From positions 806,001-870,000 of the forward strand of contig NZ_FOSZ01000001.1 of NCBI RefSeq assembly GCF_900114415.1: a DNA stretch of 64,000 nt, read 5' to 3'. Source of the stretch: Shimia haliotis. Lineage in GTDB: Bacteria > Pseudomonadota > Alphaproteobacteria > Rhodobacterales > Rhodobacteraceae. The notes under the pieces are model-generated. The model was given only the letters and a program-made list of their open reading frames with translations. It ran no database searches and was not told the DNA's origin. The position numbers and the translations under genes are program-made. Each line of letters opens with the position of its first letter. Within the stretch, counting starts at the first letter, position 1. Below are positions 48,353 through 56,935 of the stretch, in pieces.

Positions 48353-49222
48353 ATGATCTATTCTTCCGCGCAAGACTGGCGCGACGCGCCACAGAAGAAA
48401 GTGCTTTTGTTCGGCATGTCCGGCCTTGGAAAAACCCACATTTCCAACGCCTTGCGCGCCAATGGCGACTGGTTCCACTATTCCATCGATTACCGTATCG
48501 GGACCCGCTACATGGGTGAACACATCACCGACAACGCGAAACGCGAAGCGATGAAAGTTCCGTTTTTGCGCGAATTGTTGATGAGCGACAGCATCTACAT
48601 CGGCTCCAACATCACCTTCAACAATCTCGCCCCCCTCAGCACCTATCTCGGCAAGCCCGGCGACCCCGCCAAAGGCGGGCTGCCCTTTGCAGAATACCAA
48701 CGTCGTCAGGCGCAACACGAAGACGCAGAGATCGCGGCCCTTCTGGACACAAAACTCTTTATTGACCGTGCTCATGAGCTTTATGGCTATGACAATTTCG
48801 TCTGCGATACCGGCGGGTCAATCTGCGAAGTTGTTGATCCTGAAAACCCGCATGATCCGGTCCTGAATGCGCTTGAAGCGAACACCCTGATGGTTTGGAT
48901 CAAAGGCTCCGAAGCCCACACCGAGGAACTGGTCCGCCGTTTTGATCGCGCACCTAAGCCTATGTGTTATCAAGCAGAATTCCTGTTTTCAGCGTGGGAA
49001 GGGTATCTTGCGGAAACCGGCGATCACGAGGATAAAGTTGATCCCGATGCCTTCGTGCGTTGGACTTATGCTCGGGCTTTGGCCCACCGTCAGCCCCGCT
49101 ATGCAGCTATGGCCAAACGCGGCCTCACTGTGACCGCCGAAGCCGTTGCGCAGGTCGAAACCGCTGACGACTTTGTGACGCTCATTGCGCAAACCCTTGA
49201 GGCCCATACGGCAAAGGCCTAA
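48353..49222 (+). CDS. P-loop ATPase of unknown function
   Basis: 289 residues. Walker A is LLFGMSGLGKTHISNAL at residues about 18-34. The text after it (FHYSIDYRIGTRYMGEHITDN) resembles the substrate-binding start of small nucleotide or dephospho-CoA kinases, and DNFVCDTGGSICEVVDPENP could hold a Walker B Asp. I recall it as a roseobacter ATPase next to metA. No signal peptide or membrane segment. It starts with ATG after GGACCGCAGGT and is followed by metA at 45 bp. Confidence 0.75.
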   Translation: MIYSSAQDWRDAPQKKVLLFGMSGLGKTHISNALRANGDWFHYSIDYRIGTRYMGEHITDNAKREAMKVPFLRELLMSDSIYIGSNITFNNLAPLSTYLGKPGDPAKGGLPFAEYQRRQAQHEDAEIAALLDTKLFIDRAHELYGYDNFVCDTGGSICEVVDPENPHDPVLNALEANTLMVWIKGSEAHTEELVRRFDRAPKPMCYQAEFLFSAWEGYLAETGDHEDKVDPDAFVRWTYARALAHRQPRYAAMAKRGLTVTAEAVAQVETADDFVTLIAQTLEAHTAKA

Positions 49223-49267
49223 CTATGGCCCTCACGCCACGCAAATCTCATCCAAGGACACTGACTC

Positions 49268-50221
49268 ATGCCTATCAAAATCCCGTCTGACCTGCCCGCC
49301 TTTAACGTGCTCACGCACGAAGGCGTCATGGTCATGTCCGAGGATCAGGCCGCACGTCAGGACATCCGCCCGCTGCGCATCGGCCTGTTGAACCTGATGC
49401 CCAAAAAGATCCAGACCGAGAACCAATTCGCGCGTCTGATCGGTGCCACACCATTGCAACTGGAACTGTCGCTTATTCGCATGAGTGAGCACAAAACACG
49501 CAATACCGCAGCCGAACATATGGCGGAATTTTATCGTCCTTTTCAGGATGTTAAGGCGTCCGGTGAGAAATTCGACGGCTTGATCATCACCGGCGCGCCG
49601 ATTGAACACCTGCCGTTCGAAGACGTCACATATTGGGACGAACTCTGCGAGGTCTTTGATTGGACCCGCACACATGTCCACTCCACCTTTGGCGTATGCT
49701 GGGGCGGCATGGCCATGATCAACTATTTCCACGGCGTCAAAAAACACATTCTCGACCACAAGGCTTTCGGTTGTTTCCGCCACCGCAATCTGGCGCATGC
49801 GTCGCCGTTTCTGCGCGGATTTTCAGACGACTGCGTGATCCCCGTCAGCCGCTGGACCGAGATGCGCCAAGAAGAGATCGACGCGGTTCCGGAGCTACGC
49901 ACTCTGCTTCATTCTGACGATGTTGGTCCATGTCTTGTCGAGCACCCCAAAACTAGGTCTTTGTTTATTTTCAACCACTTCGAGTATGACTCGGACACTT
50001 TGAAACAGGAATTCGATCGCGATGTGGCCGAGGGCACACCGATCAATGTTCCGGCGAATTACTATCCGGATGACGACCCGTCCAACCCGCCACAAAACCG
50101 GTGGCGTAGCCACGCGCATCTTTTGTATGGAAACTGGATTTCCGAGATCTACCAAACCACCCCGTTTGACATGTCCAAGATCGGCTACGAAACAACCGAC
50201 CTGCGGGCGCATGAGGACTGA
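49268..50221 (+). CDS. metA: Homoserine O-acyltransferase MetA (acetyl/succinyl)
   Basis: 317 residues. It activates L-homoserine for methionine synthesis with acetyl-CoA or succinyl-CoA; alphaproteobacterial enzymes usually use acetyl-CoA, which I infer here. Diagnostic segments are [19 protein letters not shown], the nucleophile Cys in [14 protein letters not shown], and [16 protein letters not shown] with the catalytic Glu/His. The start follows AAGGACACTGACTC. I saw no SAM riboswitch in the 45 bp before it. Confidence 0.95.
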   Translation: MPIKIPSDLPAFNVLTHEGVMVMSEDQAARQDIRPLRIGLLNLMPKKIQTENQFARLIGATPLQLELSLIRMSEHKTRNTAAEHMAEFYRPFQDVKASGEKFDGLIITGAPIEHLPFEDVTYWDELCEVFDWTRTHVHSTFGVCWGGMAMINYFHGVKKHILDHKAFGCFRHRNLAHASPFLRGFSDDCVIPVSRWTEMRQEEIDAVPELRTLLHSDDVGPCLVEHPKTRSLFIFNHFEYDSDTLKQEFDRDVAEGTPINVPANYYPDDDPSNPPQNRWRSHAHLLYGNWISEIYQTTPFDMSKIGYETTDLRAHED

Positions 50222-50315
50222 CCTTCACGTAACGTAACGGTCAGCCAAAACCCGTTGTCCCTTCGTATCTGGAAACAGATACTTCGGGCACGCGAACGGA
50301 CAACGGACAGACATC

Positions 50316-51275
50316 ATGATTAAATGGGCAAGCCTCGCGCTTCTGACACTGGCATTCCTCGCCATTGCGGTAACCCTTTGGCGAGTTGAGCAACGCAAAT
50401 CCATGGCAGAAAAGAATTTCCCGCCCGAGGGCGATTTTGTTTACGTCGACGGCCACCCCGTACACTATGTGGATCGCGGCGACAAAGCCGCTCCAGCCGT
50501 TGTTCTTATCCACGGAGCTTCGGGAAACACCCGCGATTTTACTTTTGATCTGGTGGACCGCCTGACCCAGCGCTACCGCCTGATTGTGTTTGACCGCCCA
50601 GGCCTTGGCCATACCCCGCCTTTGGCCCAAAACGGCGTGACGCTCGCTCAGCAAGCCGCACTCTTGTCGGCCGCAGCCAACCAAATTGGTGTTCAAAATC
50701 CAATAGTTGTCGGCCAAAGCTTTGGCGGCGCCGTGACCATGTCATGGGCTGTTCATCACTCTGACAACATTGCCGCCGCCGTATCCATCGCCGGTGCCAC
50801 CTACCCTTGGGAAGGCAATCTCAGCAGATTTTACGCGCGCTTGGCTGATCCTTGGAAAGGCCCTGTTATGGCCCGCGTGATTTCCGCTTGGGCCAGCGAG
50901 CAATACGTGGCTGCCTCCATAGCCGGTATCTTTGCCCCGCAACCCGCTCCAAAGGACTACGCCGCCTACGTCGGCGTTCCCCTTGTTCTGCGCCCCTCCT
51001 CCCTGCTCGCCAACGCGCAGCAACGTCACGAACTCCGCCCAGAGCTGCAAGCCCTCGCGCCGCACTACAAAGACCTCTCGCTACCGGTCGAAATCGTGCA
51101 CGGCGATGCCGACACCACTGTTGGCGTACATGTGCACTCTACCCGTATGGTCGAGGACATTCCCGGCGCCAACCTTGTCGTGTTAAATGGCATCGGCCAC
51201 ATGCCGCACCACACCAATCCCGAAGAAATTGTGGCGGCGATTGACCGTGCCGCGTCACGCGCCGGATTGCACTAA
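50316..51275 (+). CDS. Alpha/beta hydrolase
   Basis: 319 residues with an N-terminal membrane segment (WASLALLTLAFLAIAVTLW), so it is anchored to the inner membrane, probably facing the periplasm. The alpha/beta fold shows VVLIHGASGNTRDF (oxyanion region), the nucleophile elbow VVGQSFGGAV, the acid in IVHGDADTTVG and the catalytic His in GIGHMPHH. This is the epoxide-hydrolase/haloperoxidase-like group; the substrate is unknown. It follows metA by 94 bp. Confidence 0.88.
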   Translation: MIKWASLALLTLAFLAIAVTLWRVEQRKSMAEKNFPPEGDFVYVDGHPVHYVDRGDKAAPAVVLIHGASGNTRDFTFDLVDRLTQRYRLIVFDRPGLGHTPPLAQNGVTLAQQAALLSAAANQIGVQNPIVVGQSFGGAVTMSWAVHHSDNIAAAVSIAGATYPWEGNLSRFYARLADPWKGPVMARVISAWASEQYVAASIAGIFAPQPAPKDYAAYVGVPLVLRPSSLLANAQQRHELRPELQALAPHYKDLSLPVEIVHGDADTTVGVHVHSTRMVEDIPGANLVVLNGIGHMPHHTNPEEIVAAIDRAASRAGLH

Positions 51276-51317
51276 ACCCTGCGGATTGCCATATTGGTAA
51301 AAAATAGGAGAGGTTTC

Positions 51318-52187
51318 ATGGACTTGCCATTCGACGGCGCAATCAGCGCCTTCTTCGAGAATGACGCCCCCAAACATGTGCGCGATGCCATTCGGGACAG
51401 CAGCAAGAAAGATATCCTTGGCGAGGCCTACCCTCACAAGGAACGCCTGAGCCGCAAAGCCTATGATGCCCAGATCGCTGCCGTTCAGATTGAACTCGTG
51501 AAACTCCAACATTGGATCAAAGACACTGGCCAGCGCGTGGCCATCGTGTTTGAAGGCCGCGATGCCGCCGGCAAGGGCGGGACAATCAAACGGTTCCGCG
51601 AAAACCTGAACCCGCGCGGCGCGCGCGTGGTCGCACTCTCCAAACCAACCGAAGCTGAGGCCACACAATGGTATTTTCAGCGCTACATCGACCATCTGCC
51701 CTCTGGTGGCGAAATCGTCTTTTATGACCGAAGCTGGTACAACCGCGGTGTCGTAGAGAACGTCTTTGAGTTTTGCAGTGATGATCAGCGCGAAAAGTTC
51801 TTCCATCAGGTTTCGCCCTTTGAAAGCACCTTGGTTGACGATGGAATCCATCTTTTCAAATTCTGGCTAAACGTCGGGCGCGCCGAACAACTCCGCCGGT
51901 TTTTGTCCCGCGAAAACGACCCTTTGAAACAGTGGAAGCTAAGCTGGATTGACGTTGAAGGGCTGAAGCGGTGGGAGGCGTATTCCGACGCCATTAAGGA
52001 AACACTGAAGCGTACTCACTCCGACACCGCGCCGTGGACTATTGTGCGCTCTGACGACAAACGCCGTGCGCGTCTAAATGCCATTCGAACGGTGCTTCAC
52101 AACTTGAACTACGATCGAAAAGATGTTGATGCTATTGGAAAAATAGACACCGAAATCTGCGGAGGACCAGACATCTGGAATGGCTAA
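51318..52187 (+). CDS. ppk2: Polyphosphate kinase 2 family protein
   Basis: 289 residues from ATG 51318 with AGGAGAGG upstream. Class I PPK2 enzymes transfer phosphate between polyphosphate and nucleoside phosphates. Walker A is [16 protein letters not shown], the lid/Walker B region is [20 protein letters not shown], then [17 protein letters not shown]. The length fits the single-domain class. The 3' end overlaps the tetR-like gene by 8 bp, so they are co-transcribed. Confidence 0.95.
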   Translation: MDLPFDGAISAFFENDAPKHVRDAIRDSSKKDILGEAYPHKERLSRKAYDAQIAAVQIELVKLQHWIKDTGQRVAIVFEGRDAAGKGGTIKRFRENLNPRGARVVALSKPTEAEATQWYFQRYIDHLPSGGEIVFYDRSWYNRGVVENVFEFCSDDQREKFFHQVSPFESTLVDDGIHLFKFWLNVGRAEQLRRFLSRENDPLKQWKLSWIDVEGLKRWEAYSDAIKETLKRTHSDTAPWTIVRSDDKRRARLNAIRTVLHNLNYDRKDVDAIGKIDTEICGGPDIWNG

Positions 52188-52797
52188 ACGCGGCTATCAT
52201 CACGGCAACTTGCGTCAGGCGCTGGTCGAAGCCGCTCTCAGTCTCATCGAGGCCAAGGGGCCTACAGGTTTCACGCTTTCCGAGGCGGCAAAAACCGCCG
52301 GTGTCACGCCGGCCGCGGTCTATCGTCACTTTGAGGGCCGAGAGGACCTCATCGCCGAGGCCGCACGACAAGGCTATGAAATTTTCGCCGACCTGATGCA
52401 GTTTGCCTACGACAAAGGCCAGCCTTCGGCCCTGGCCTCGTTTGAGGCCACCGGCCGCGCCTATCTCGCATTTGCCCGCAAGTATCCGGGCCACTACATC
52501 GCGATGTTTGAAAGTGGAATATCGGTCAATCGGACGCCCGAGTTGGCAACAGTGGCATCCCGTGCTCGAGGGGTGATGGAGCAGGCCGCAAATGATCTGT
52601 CCCAACACATCCCGCCGGAAAAGCGCCCCCCCGCCTCAATGTTCTCCGCGCACATCTGGGCCATGAGCCACGGCGTTGTGGAACTATATGCGCGAAATTC
52701 TCCAGGCACCCAGAGCCCCTTTGCACCAGAAGACCTTCTGGAGACTGGAATTGGGGTTTACCTGCGTGGTTTGGGCCTGATCAACGACGATCCCTAG
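52180..52797 (+). CDS. TetR/AcrR family transcriptional regulator
   Basis: 205 residues. The HTH is [21 protein letters not shown] at residues about 39-59. The C-terminal ligand domain includes [16 protein letters not shown] and [15 protein letters not shown], the WHG-type TetR C-terminal fold. Its start overlaps ppk2 by 8 bp, which suggests it may control polyphosphate kinase expression or respond to a related state; the target is unknown. Confidence 0.9.
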   Translation: MAKRGYHHGNLRQALVEAALSLIEAKGPTGFTLSEAAKTAGVTPAAVYRHFEGREDLIAEAARQGYEIFADLMQFAYDKGQPSALASFEATGRAYLAFARKYPGHYIAMFESGISVNRTPELATVASRARGVMEQAANDLSQHIPPEKRPPASMFSAHIWAMSHGVVELYARNSPGTQSPFAPEDLLETGIGVYLRGLGLINDDP

Positions 52798-52800
52798 GCG

Positions 52801-53292
52801 TTATTGATACGCCAACGCGACCCAGACATGCAGGGCAACCAAAGGCACCATCATCGCTGACAGACCGATATGTGCCGACAACCAGACAAGATAGATCCAG
52901 TTCTGCCGGTACCTCAGTACCTCTCGATTGAGCACGCCAGTCAGTGCGATCAAGAAAAAGACAACGCTCAGAAGCGTCATCCACGTGTGCCCCATACGCA
53001 CCGCGTGCAACGCAAAAAGATATGTCATGCCGACCCCGACCCAGCGGTGATTGACCAGAACCCTACGTGCGTTCTTGTTGTCTCGCAAAACACGCTTAAA
53101 GAACAAAATCCATTGATAACAAAGACCTGTCACTAACAACGATCCGGTCACGACCTGAAATTCAAACCCGCTTAGGACCACGAGAAATCCGGTTTGCCAT
53201 TCCTGTGATATCACCAGAGCCGCCAGAGACACAGCCATCAGGATTAACGCGGCGTAGGGCGCGCGTCGCGCCGTTTGCATCAAAACACGCAT
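52801..53292 (-). CDS. Four-helix membrane protein with conserved His (probable b-type cytochrome subunit)
   Basis: 163 residues from ATG 53292. Four or five membrane segments contain His82 (LVNHRWVG), His96 and His102 (FALHAVRMGH), His141 (WLSAHIGLSA) and His155 (LVALHVWVA). Spacing of His pairs in neighbouring helices fits one or two bis-His hemes b, as in ferric-reductase-like or cytochrome b561-like proteins. The gene overlaps the monoheme cytochrome gene by 13 bp and ends its operon. A heme-b role is inferred from position and His pattern only. Confidence 0.75.
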   Translation of the reverse strand: MRVLMQTARRAPYAALILMAVSLAALVISQEWQTGFLVVLSGFEFQVVTGSLLVTGLCYQWILFFKRVLRDNKNARRVLVNHRWVGVGMTYLFALHAVRMGHTWMTLLSVVFFLIALTGVLNREVLRYRQNWIYLVWLSAHIGLSAMMVPLVALHVWVALAYQ

Positions 53293-54122
53293 GGGCTTGC
53301 TCCTCCGGTTGTATGGTGCGCAGGCATCAGTGCATTGACCAGCGAAGGCGCAGCCTGCGCACGCACCTCGGCCATGAACATCACGGGCGTCGGCAGGTAC
53401 CGCCGGCCCTTGTCCGGCCACTCTTTGGCTTGCTCAACAGGCTCTTCAAAACCTGCGGCTTTGTCCAAATACTGTTGATACGCCTCCTGCACCGAGGCCA
53501 GCATTGCTTCCACGACCAACACATATTCGTCCGCCGAAACCATCGCATCCGGATAGGTCCACGTGGTTGCCCCCATTACGTCCCCAAGTTTCCAGTCTGT
53601 TTTCGGGCTGTCCTTGTGTTCGTTGTGGCAATCAACGCAGGGCGCCACGCCCGCGACATCCGGATACATGCCCACATGACCACCGCTCTGTGATGTCATA
53701 AACACCGGTGCGCGCGTGGCCTTGACCGTTTCAAAGCTCACCAATTGTTCTGGCGAGAAAAGGTTTGAACGGTTGATCGGCGCGTCCGAGCCCAGATAGA
53801 GCCCCATGCGTGGTGGTTTGGCTTCCAGTCTAGCGGCGGTCAGGCGCAGAAAAAGCGCGGGCAGCGGACCCTTTTCCACGCCAGGTTCTTGCCAGTCCTC
53901 GCCAAACGCCAATCCGGCAAGCTTACCGTTGCCAACAATCTTTTGGGTATAAAGTGACCGCGCGGCGTCGTTGATCGCGTTCACGCCGTCAAACAACGTG
54001 GCCACCGCAAAATGACACCGCCCCTTGTTGGCCGTTTCGTTGTCGGGCAAAGCAACCGGCGCGGTGGCAAAAAGATAGACCATCAAACAGCCAAACACCC
54101 CTGCAACAAAAATCTTCATCAT
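53280..54122 (-). CDS. Monoheme c-type cytochrome with DUF3365/Tll0287-like domain
   Basis: 280 residues. A short N-terminal hydrophobic segment (MMKIFVAGVFGCLMVYLFAT) exports it. The domain is seen as LFSPEQLVSFETVKA and the heme site CVDCHNEHKDSPKTDWKLGD (residues 162-181), with the phrase GDVMGATTWTYP after it. DUF3365-type hemes occur in redox sensors and stand-alone periplasmic proteins. It overlaps the pentaheme gene by 4 bp and the membrane-protein gene by 13 bp. Confidence 0.88.
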   Translation of the reverse strand: MMKIFVAGVFGCLMVYLFATAPVALPDNETANKGRCHFAVATLFDGVNAINDAARSLYTQKIVGNGKLAGLAFGEDWQEPGVEKGPLPALFLRLTAARLEAKPPRMGLYLGSDAPINRSNLFSPEQLVSFETVKATRAPVFMTSQSGGHVGMYPDVAGVAPCVDCHNEHKDSPKTDWKLGDVMGATTWTYPDAMVSADEYVLVVEAMLASVQEAYQQYLDKAAGFEEPVEQAKEWPDKGRRYLPTPVMFMAEVRAQAAPSLVNALMPAHHTTGGASPCVF

Positions 54123-54799
54123 CGCCCGTCCTCCTCTGCTTCATAGAGCTTTGGCAACGCGTAGGGACTTGGCCCATCGCGCAAATAGGCGGCAACCACT
54201 TCTGCGGGCACGGCGGCGTCCAAAAGAACCGGCGCCTTGTGTGGGTGATTTCCGTGAAAATCATGGCAACCCAAACAGCTTTGCCACGCACCTTCATCAA
54301 TCAACGCGTCATGACTGACATCCAGCGGGTCTGACGTCAGCCGTAGATCCTCATGGCAGGCCTGGCAGAACACCAGATCCGTAGTGGCGCGGTGCGTTGT
54401 GTGTTCTGAATGACACCCCAAACAGCTTGTGGCTTCTATTTGATTAACCGCGCCCTGAAAACGCGGCTCTCGAAACCGGAAAATGGGATGACGTTCATTG
54501 GGCCTTTCATGGCACGCTAGACAGGCATTGGATGTCACGGCGCCATAGCCAAAATCCGCAGGTGTTTGCCGCATTCCCACCGCAAAATGTACCTTGGCTT
54601 GAACCTGTTGCCGAATGGTGCCCGGACTGGCGGCGTGGCAGCTTTCGCAATTCACAGCCTCATGCCCGACCTGCAAGGGACCGCGAGACATTATCGCCAT
54701 CGCGTCCGGATTTGTCAGCACGACCCCAGCCGCAACAACCATCGGAACGATGGCAAAAGCCGCGGCAATCCGGACCTGTCGCGCCGAAGGCGGCTGCAT
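54119..54799 (-). CDS. Pentaheme c-type cytochrome
   Basis: 226 residues with an N-terminal membrane anchor (IAAAFAIVPMVVAAGVVL). Five CxxCH sites: CESCH 51-55, CLACH 93-97, CLGCH 126-130, CQACH 145-149, CLGCH 175-179. Spare His residues (for example HPIFRF, HTTHRATT, HGNHPHK) can supply sixth ligands. The layout resembles small NapC/NirT-like or cytochrome c3-like electron carriers. It starts the three-gene operon, and a CtrA-type box lies about 60-75 bp upstream. Confidence 0.93.
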   Translation of the reverse strand: MQPPSARQVRIAAAFAIVPMVVAAGVVLTNPDAMAIMSRGPLQVGHEAVNCESCHAASPGTIRQQVQAKVHFAVGMRQTPADFGYGAVTSNACLACHERPNERHPIFRFREPRFQGAVNQIEATSCLGCHSEHTTHRATTDLVFCQACHEDLRLTSDPLDVSHDALIDEGAWQSCLGCHDFHGNHPHKAPVLLDAAVPAEVVAAYLRDGPSPYALPKLYEAEEDGR

Positions 54800-54860
54800 G
54801 GATACTCTCCAAAAGACTCAATAAAACACTTTTTACGAGAGTGATTTTTGGCCAAAGCAA

Positions 54861-54875
54861 TTAATAGATCGTTAA
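54861..54875. promoter_or_regulatory. Perfect CtrA-type box upstream of the pentaheme operon
   Basis: TTAATAGATCGTTAA matches TTAA-N7-TTAA, the full CtrA recognition sequence of alphaproteobacteria. It lies 62-76 bp upstream of the pentaheme ATG in an AT-rich region. Confidence 0.5.
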
Positions 54876-54949
54876 CAAAACGCTGAAAATCCGCTCCATT
54901 CCGTGCCAGAGTTCCAGAGCCGAAACTGGCGATGTCAGCTAGGTTTTGC

Positions 54950-55639
54950 TTAAAAGCTTGGTTCTTCGACAGGTGGTTTTGAGTAAATCTCTGCCGGTGT
55001 CAGCACCGCGTAGCCGCCAAAATCGCAAACCCGAAAACCGCTGTTGTCATTGACGATCAAGAACTGGTTTCGCGGTAATGTGTAGATCGTCAGATCATGT
55101 GCTTCTGCGAAATATATGGCATAGGGAAACACTTCCGACGGGCTGAACTCGTCACTGTGTTGCCAGATCGTTTTGGTGAAATCGTCACCCCCAATGAATC
55201 CGCCCTCACGAATTTTCGGCAGAACCATCGTCAAATCAATGGTGATGCCACGCAGAGTGTGATCGCCATCCAAATAAGCAAAATCGAGGGATCTATCGGC
55301 AATCATCGGGCACATTTCTTTGGTGGTTCCCCGCATTTCCACCACCTTATCTGCGAAAGGTTCCACCCGATGTAGCGCGTGTTTCCGGATGTTTTCAAAA
55401 GCAATGTCGCTTTTGTTGGCAGGCTTGTTCCAATCGGGAAGATTTCTCCAAGGATCAATCAACACATAGCTTTCGATGCCGTCGACCCGCGACAAAAGCG
55501 TTTCGGCAAACTCCCCGCGCCACACCCCAATTTCGCACAGGGCCGCACACTTGAGGCTTGTGATCAGATTGACCCACAAATCGTGCCGGCTGGCGCTTTG
55601 CTCGATGGCCGTTTCCACGATTTTGTCCGTCGTTCCCAT
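54950..55639 (-). CDS. Class I SAM-dependent methyltransferase (Methyltransf_24-like)
   Basis: 229 residues from ATG 55639, which has GAGGGA 7 bp upstream; ATG 55669 is an alternative. Motif I is ALCEIGVWRGEFAETLLS, with a second acidic strand SYVLIDPWRNLP and the motif IV-like SLDFAYLDGDHTLRGITID. This resembles cephalosporin hydroxylase/Methyltransf_24 proteins that act on sugars or small molecules. No glycan genes are nearby. Substrate unknown. Confidence 0.83.
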   Translation of the reverse strand: MGTTDKIVETAIEQSASRHDLWVNLITSLKCAALCEIGVWRGEFAETLLSRVDGIESYVLIDPWRNLPDWNKPANKSDIAFENIRKHALHRVEPFADKVVEMRGTTKEMCPMIADRSLDFAYLDGDHTLRGITIDLTMVLPKIREGGFIGGDDFTKTIWQHSDEFSPSEVFPYAIYFAEAHDLTIYTLPRNQFLIVNDNSGFRVCDFGGYAVLTPAEIYSKPPVEEPSF

Positions 55640-55753
55640 TGGCTTCCCTCGTCTATCGATCTGGCTCATCTTTCAATCTTTGGTAGCACAGGATCAATAA
55701 GATGAAATCTCCAAAGTTGTTTTTCTTCAGTGCCGGAACTACGCGCGCAAGCA

Positions 55754-55782
55754 AAAAGGCCGCGCAAACTGCGCGGCCTTTT
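55754..55782 (-). terminator. Intrinsic terminator after rpsI
   Basis: On the minus strand AAAAGGCCGCGC-AGTTT-GCGCGGCCTTTT is a 12-bp perfect stem ending in a T run, 26 bp after the rpsI stop. Confidence 0.9.
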
Positions 55783-55807
55783 CGAAAATCGTGTGAAGGG
55801 CTGAAAA

Positions 55808-56293
55808 TTAGCGCTTCGAGAACTGGAACGAACGACGCGCCTTGCGCTTACCGTATTTTTTACGTTCCACAACGCGGCTGTCGCGGGTCAGGAAGCCAGC
55901 GGCTTTCAGAGCGCCACGCAGGCTGGGTTCATAAAGCTGCAGAGCTTTGGAGATACCGTGCTTAACCGCACCGGCCTGACCGGTCAGACCGCCGCCTTTG
56001 ACGGTGGCGTAAACGTCGAATTCACCTTCAACGCCAGCAACTTGCATCGGCTGACGCAGGATCAGCTGCAGAACAGGGCGCGCAAAGTACACGTCCTGGT
56101 CTTTGCCGTTCACGATGACCTTGCCGGAACCCGGCTTGATCCAAACGCGCGCAACAGCGTCTTTACGTTTACCGGTCGCATAGGAGCGGCCCAGTTCGTC
56201 ACGTACCGGCTCACGCGGAGCGGCAACTTCTACAACAGCTTCTTCACCGGCAACGGCGTTCAGCTCTTCAAGCGAGTTGATTTGATCGGCCAT
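55808..56293 (-). CDS. rpsI: 30S ribosomal protein S9
   Basis: 161 residues, the alphaproteobacterial form with an N-terminal extension ([20 protein letters not shown]). The S9 core is clear: [42 protein letters not shown] and the conserved C-terminus [19 protein letters not shown] that reaches the P site. It is 3 bp after rplM and co-transcribed. Confidence 0.98.
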   Translation of the reverse strand: MADQINSLEELNAVAGEEAVVEVAAPREPVRDELGRSYATGKRKDAVARVWIKPGSGKVIVNGKDQDVYFARPVLQLILRQPMQVAGVEGEFDVYATVKGGGLTGQAGAVKHGISKALQLYEPSLRGALKAAGFLTRDSRVVERKKYGKRKARRSFQFSKR

Positions 56294-56296
56294 TGA

Positions 56297-56758
56297 TTAG
56301 CTCCGGGTGTTTTTGCTGTTCATGGACTTCACGTCCAGCACTTCGGGGGCCTGTGCTTCATGCGGGTGCTCAGCACCGGCATATACGCGCAGGTTGGTCA
56401 TGATCTGGCGGGACAGACGGTTGCCAGGCAGCATGCGCTGAACGGCTTTGGTCACAACGCGCTCAGGGTGCGCGCCTTCCAGGATCTGTTCCGCGGTGCG
56501 GTGCTTGATGCCGCCCGGGTGGCCAGTGTGCCAGTAGTATTTTTTGTCCGTGCGTTTTTTGCCGGTCATCTGGATTTTATCCGCGTTGATCACGATGACG
56601 TTGTCACCGGTGTCCATGTGCGGAGTAAAAGTGGCCTTGTGCTTGCCGCGCAGGCGCATGGCGACGATCGACGCGAGACGGCCCAGCACCACGCCTTCGG
56701 CGTCGATGATGATCCATTTCTTCTCGATGTCTGCCGGAGTAGCAGAGAAGGTTTTCAT
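56297..56758 (-). CDS. rplM: 50S ribosomal protein L13
   Basis: 153 residues. Signatures are [55 protein letters not shown] and [27 protein letters not shown]. It is the first gene of the rplM-rpsI operon, starting after GGAAGACCTAAC, and a sigma-70 promoter lies about 67 bp upstream of the ATG. Confidence 0.98.
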   Translation of the reverse strand: MKTFSATPADIEKKWIIIDAEGVVLGRLASIVAMRLRGKHKATFTPHMDTGDNVIVINADKIQMTGKKRTDKKYYWHTGHPGGIKHRTAEQILEGAHPERVVTKAVQRMLPGNRLSRQIMTNLRVYAGAEHPHEAQAPEVLDVKSMNSKNTRS

Positions 56759-56783
56759 GTTAGGTCTTCCATGATTGGTTGAC

Positions 56784-56809
56784 AGATGCGGCAGTTGCCC
56801 GACGCATCT
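56784..56809 (-). promoter_or_regulatory. Leader hairpin before rplM
   Basis: AGATGCG and CGCATCT (7-bp arms, 12-nt loop) lie between the promoter and the rplM start. Ribosomal protein operons often have autoregulatory leaders; there is no direct proof here. Confidence 0.3.
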
Positions 56810-56824
56810 AAATGCGATGGGCGG

Positions 56825-56852
56825 GTTATAAAGCAGCCAAGCGTCGCGTCAA
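56825..56852 (-). promoter_or_regulatory. Sigma-70 promoter of rplM-rpsI
   Basis: Minus strand TTGACG, 16-bp spacer, TATAAC: five of six bases match the -35 consensus TTGACA, and TATAAC differs from TATAAT at one position. Confidence 0.7.
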
Positions 56853-56935
56853 GCGCACAAAACCTGAAATAAACAAGCAAAATCAATGCCTTGCAAAATA
56901 GGTATTATTTTACCCCACAACTTCAGGTGTCATTT

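Noticed and set aside
49223-49267. SAM riboswitch before metA
   Set aside because: Only 45 bp separate the genes and no SAM-I or SAM-II core could be recognised.
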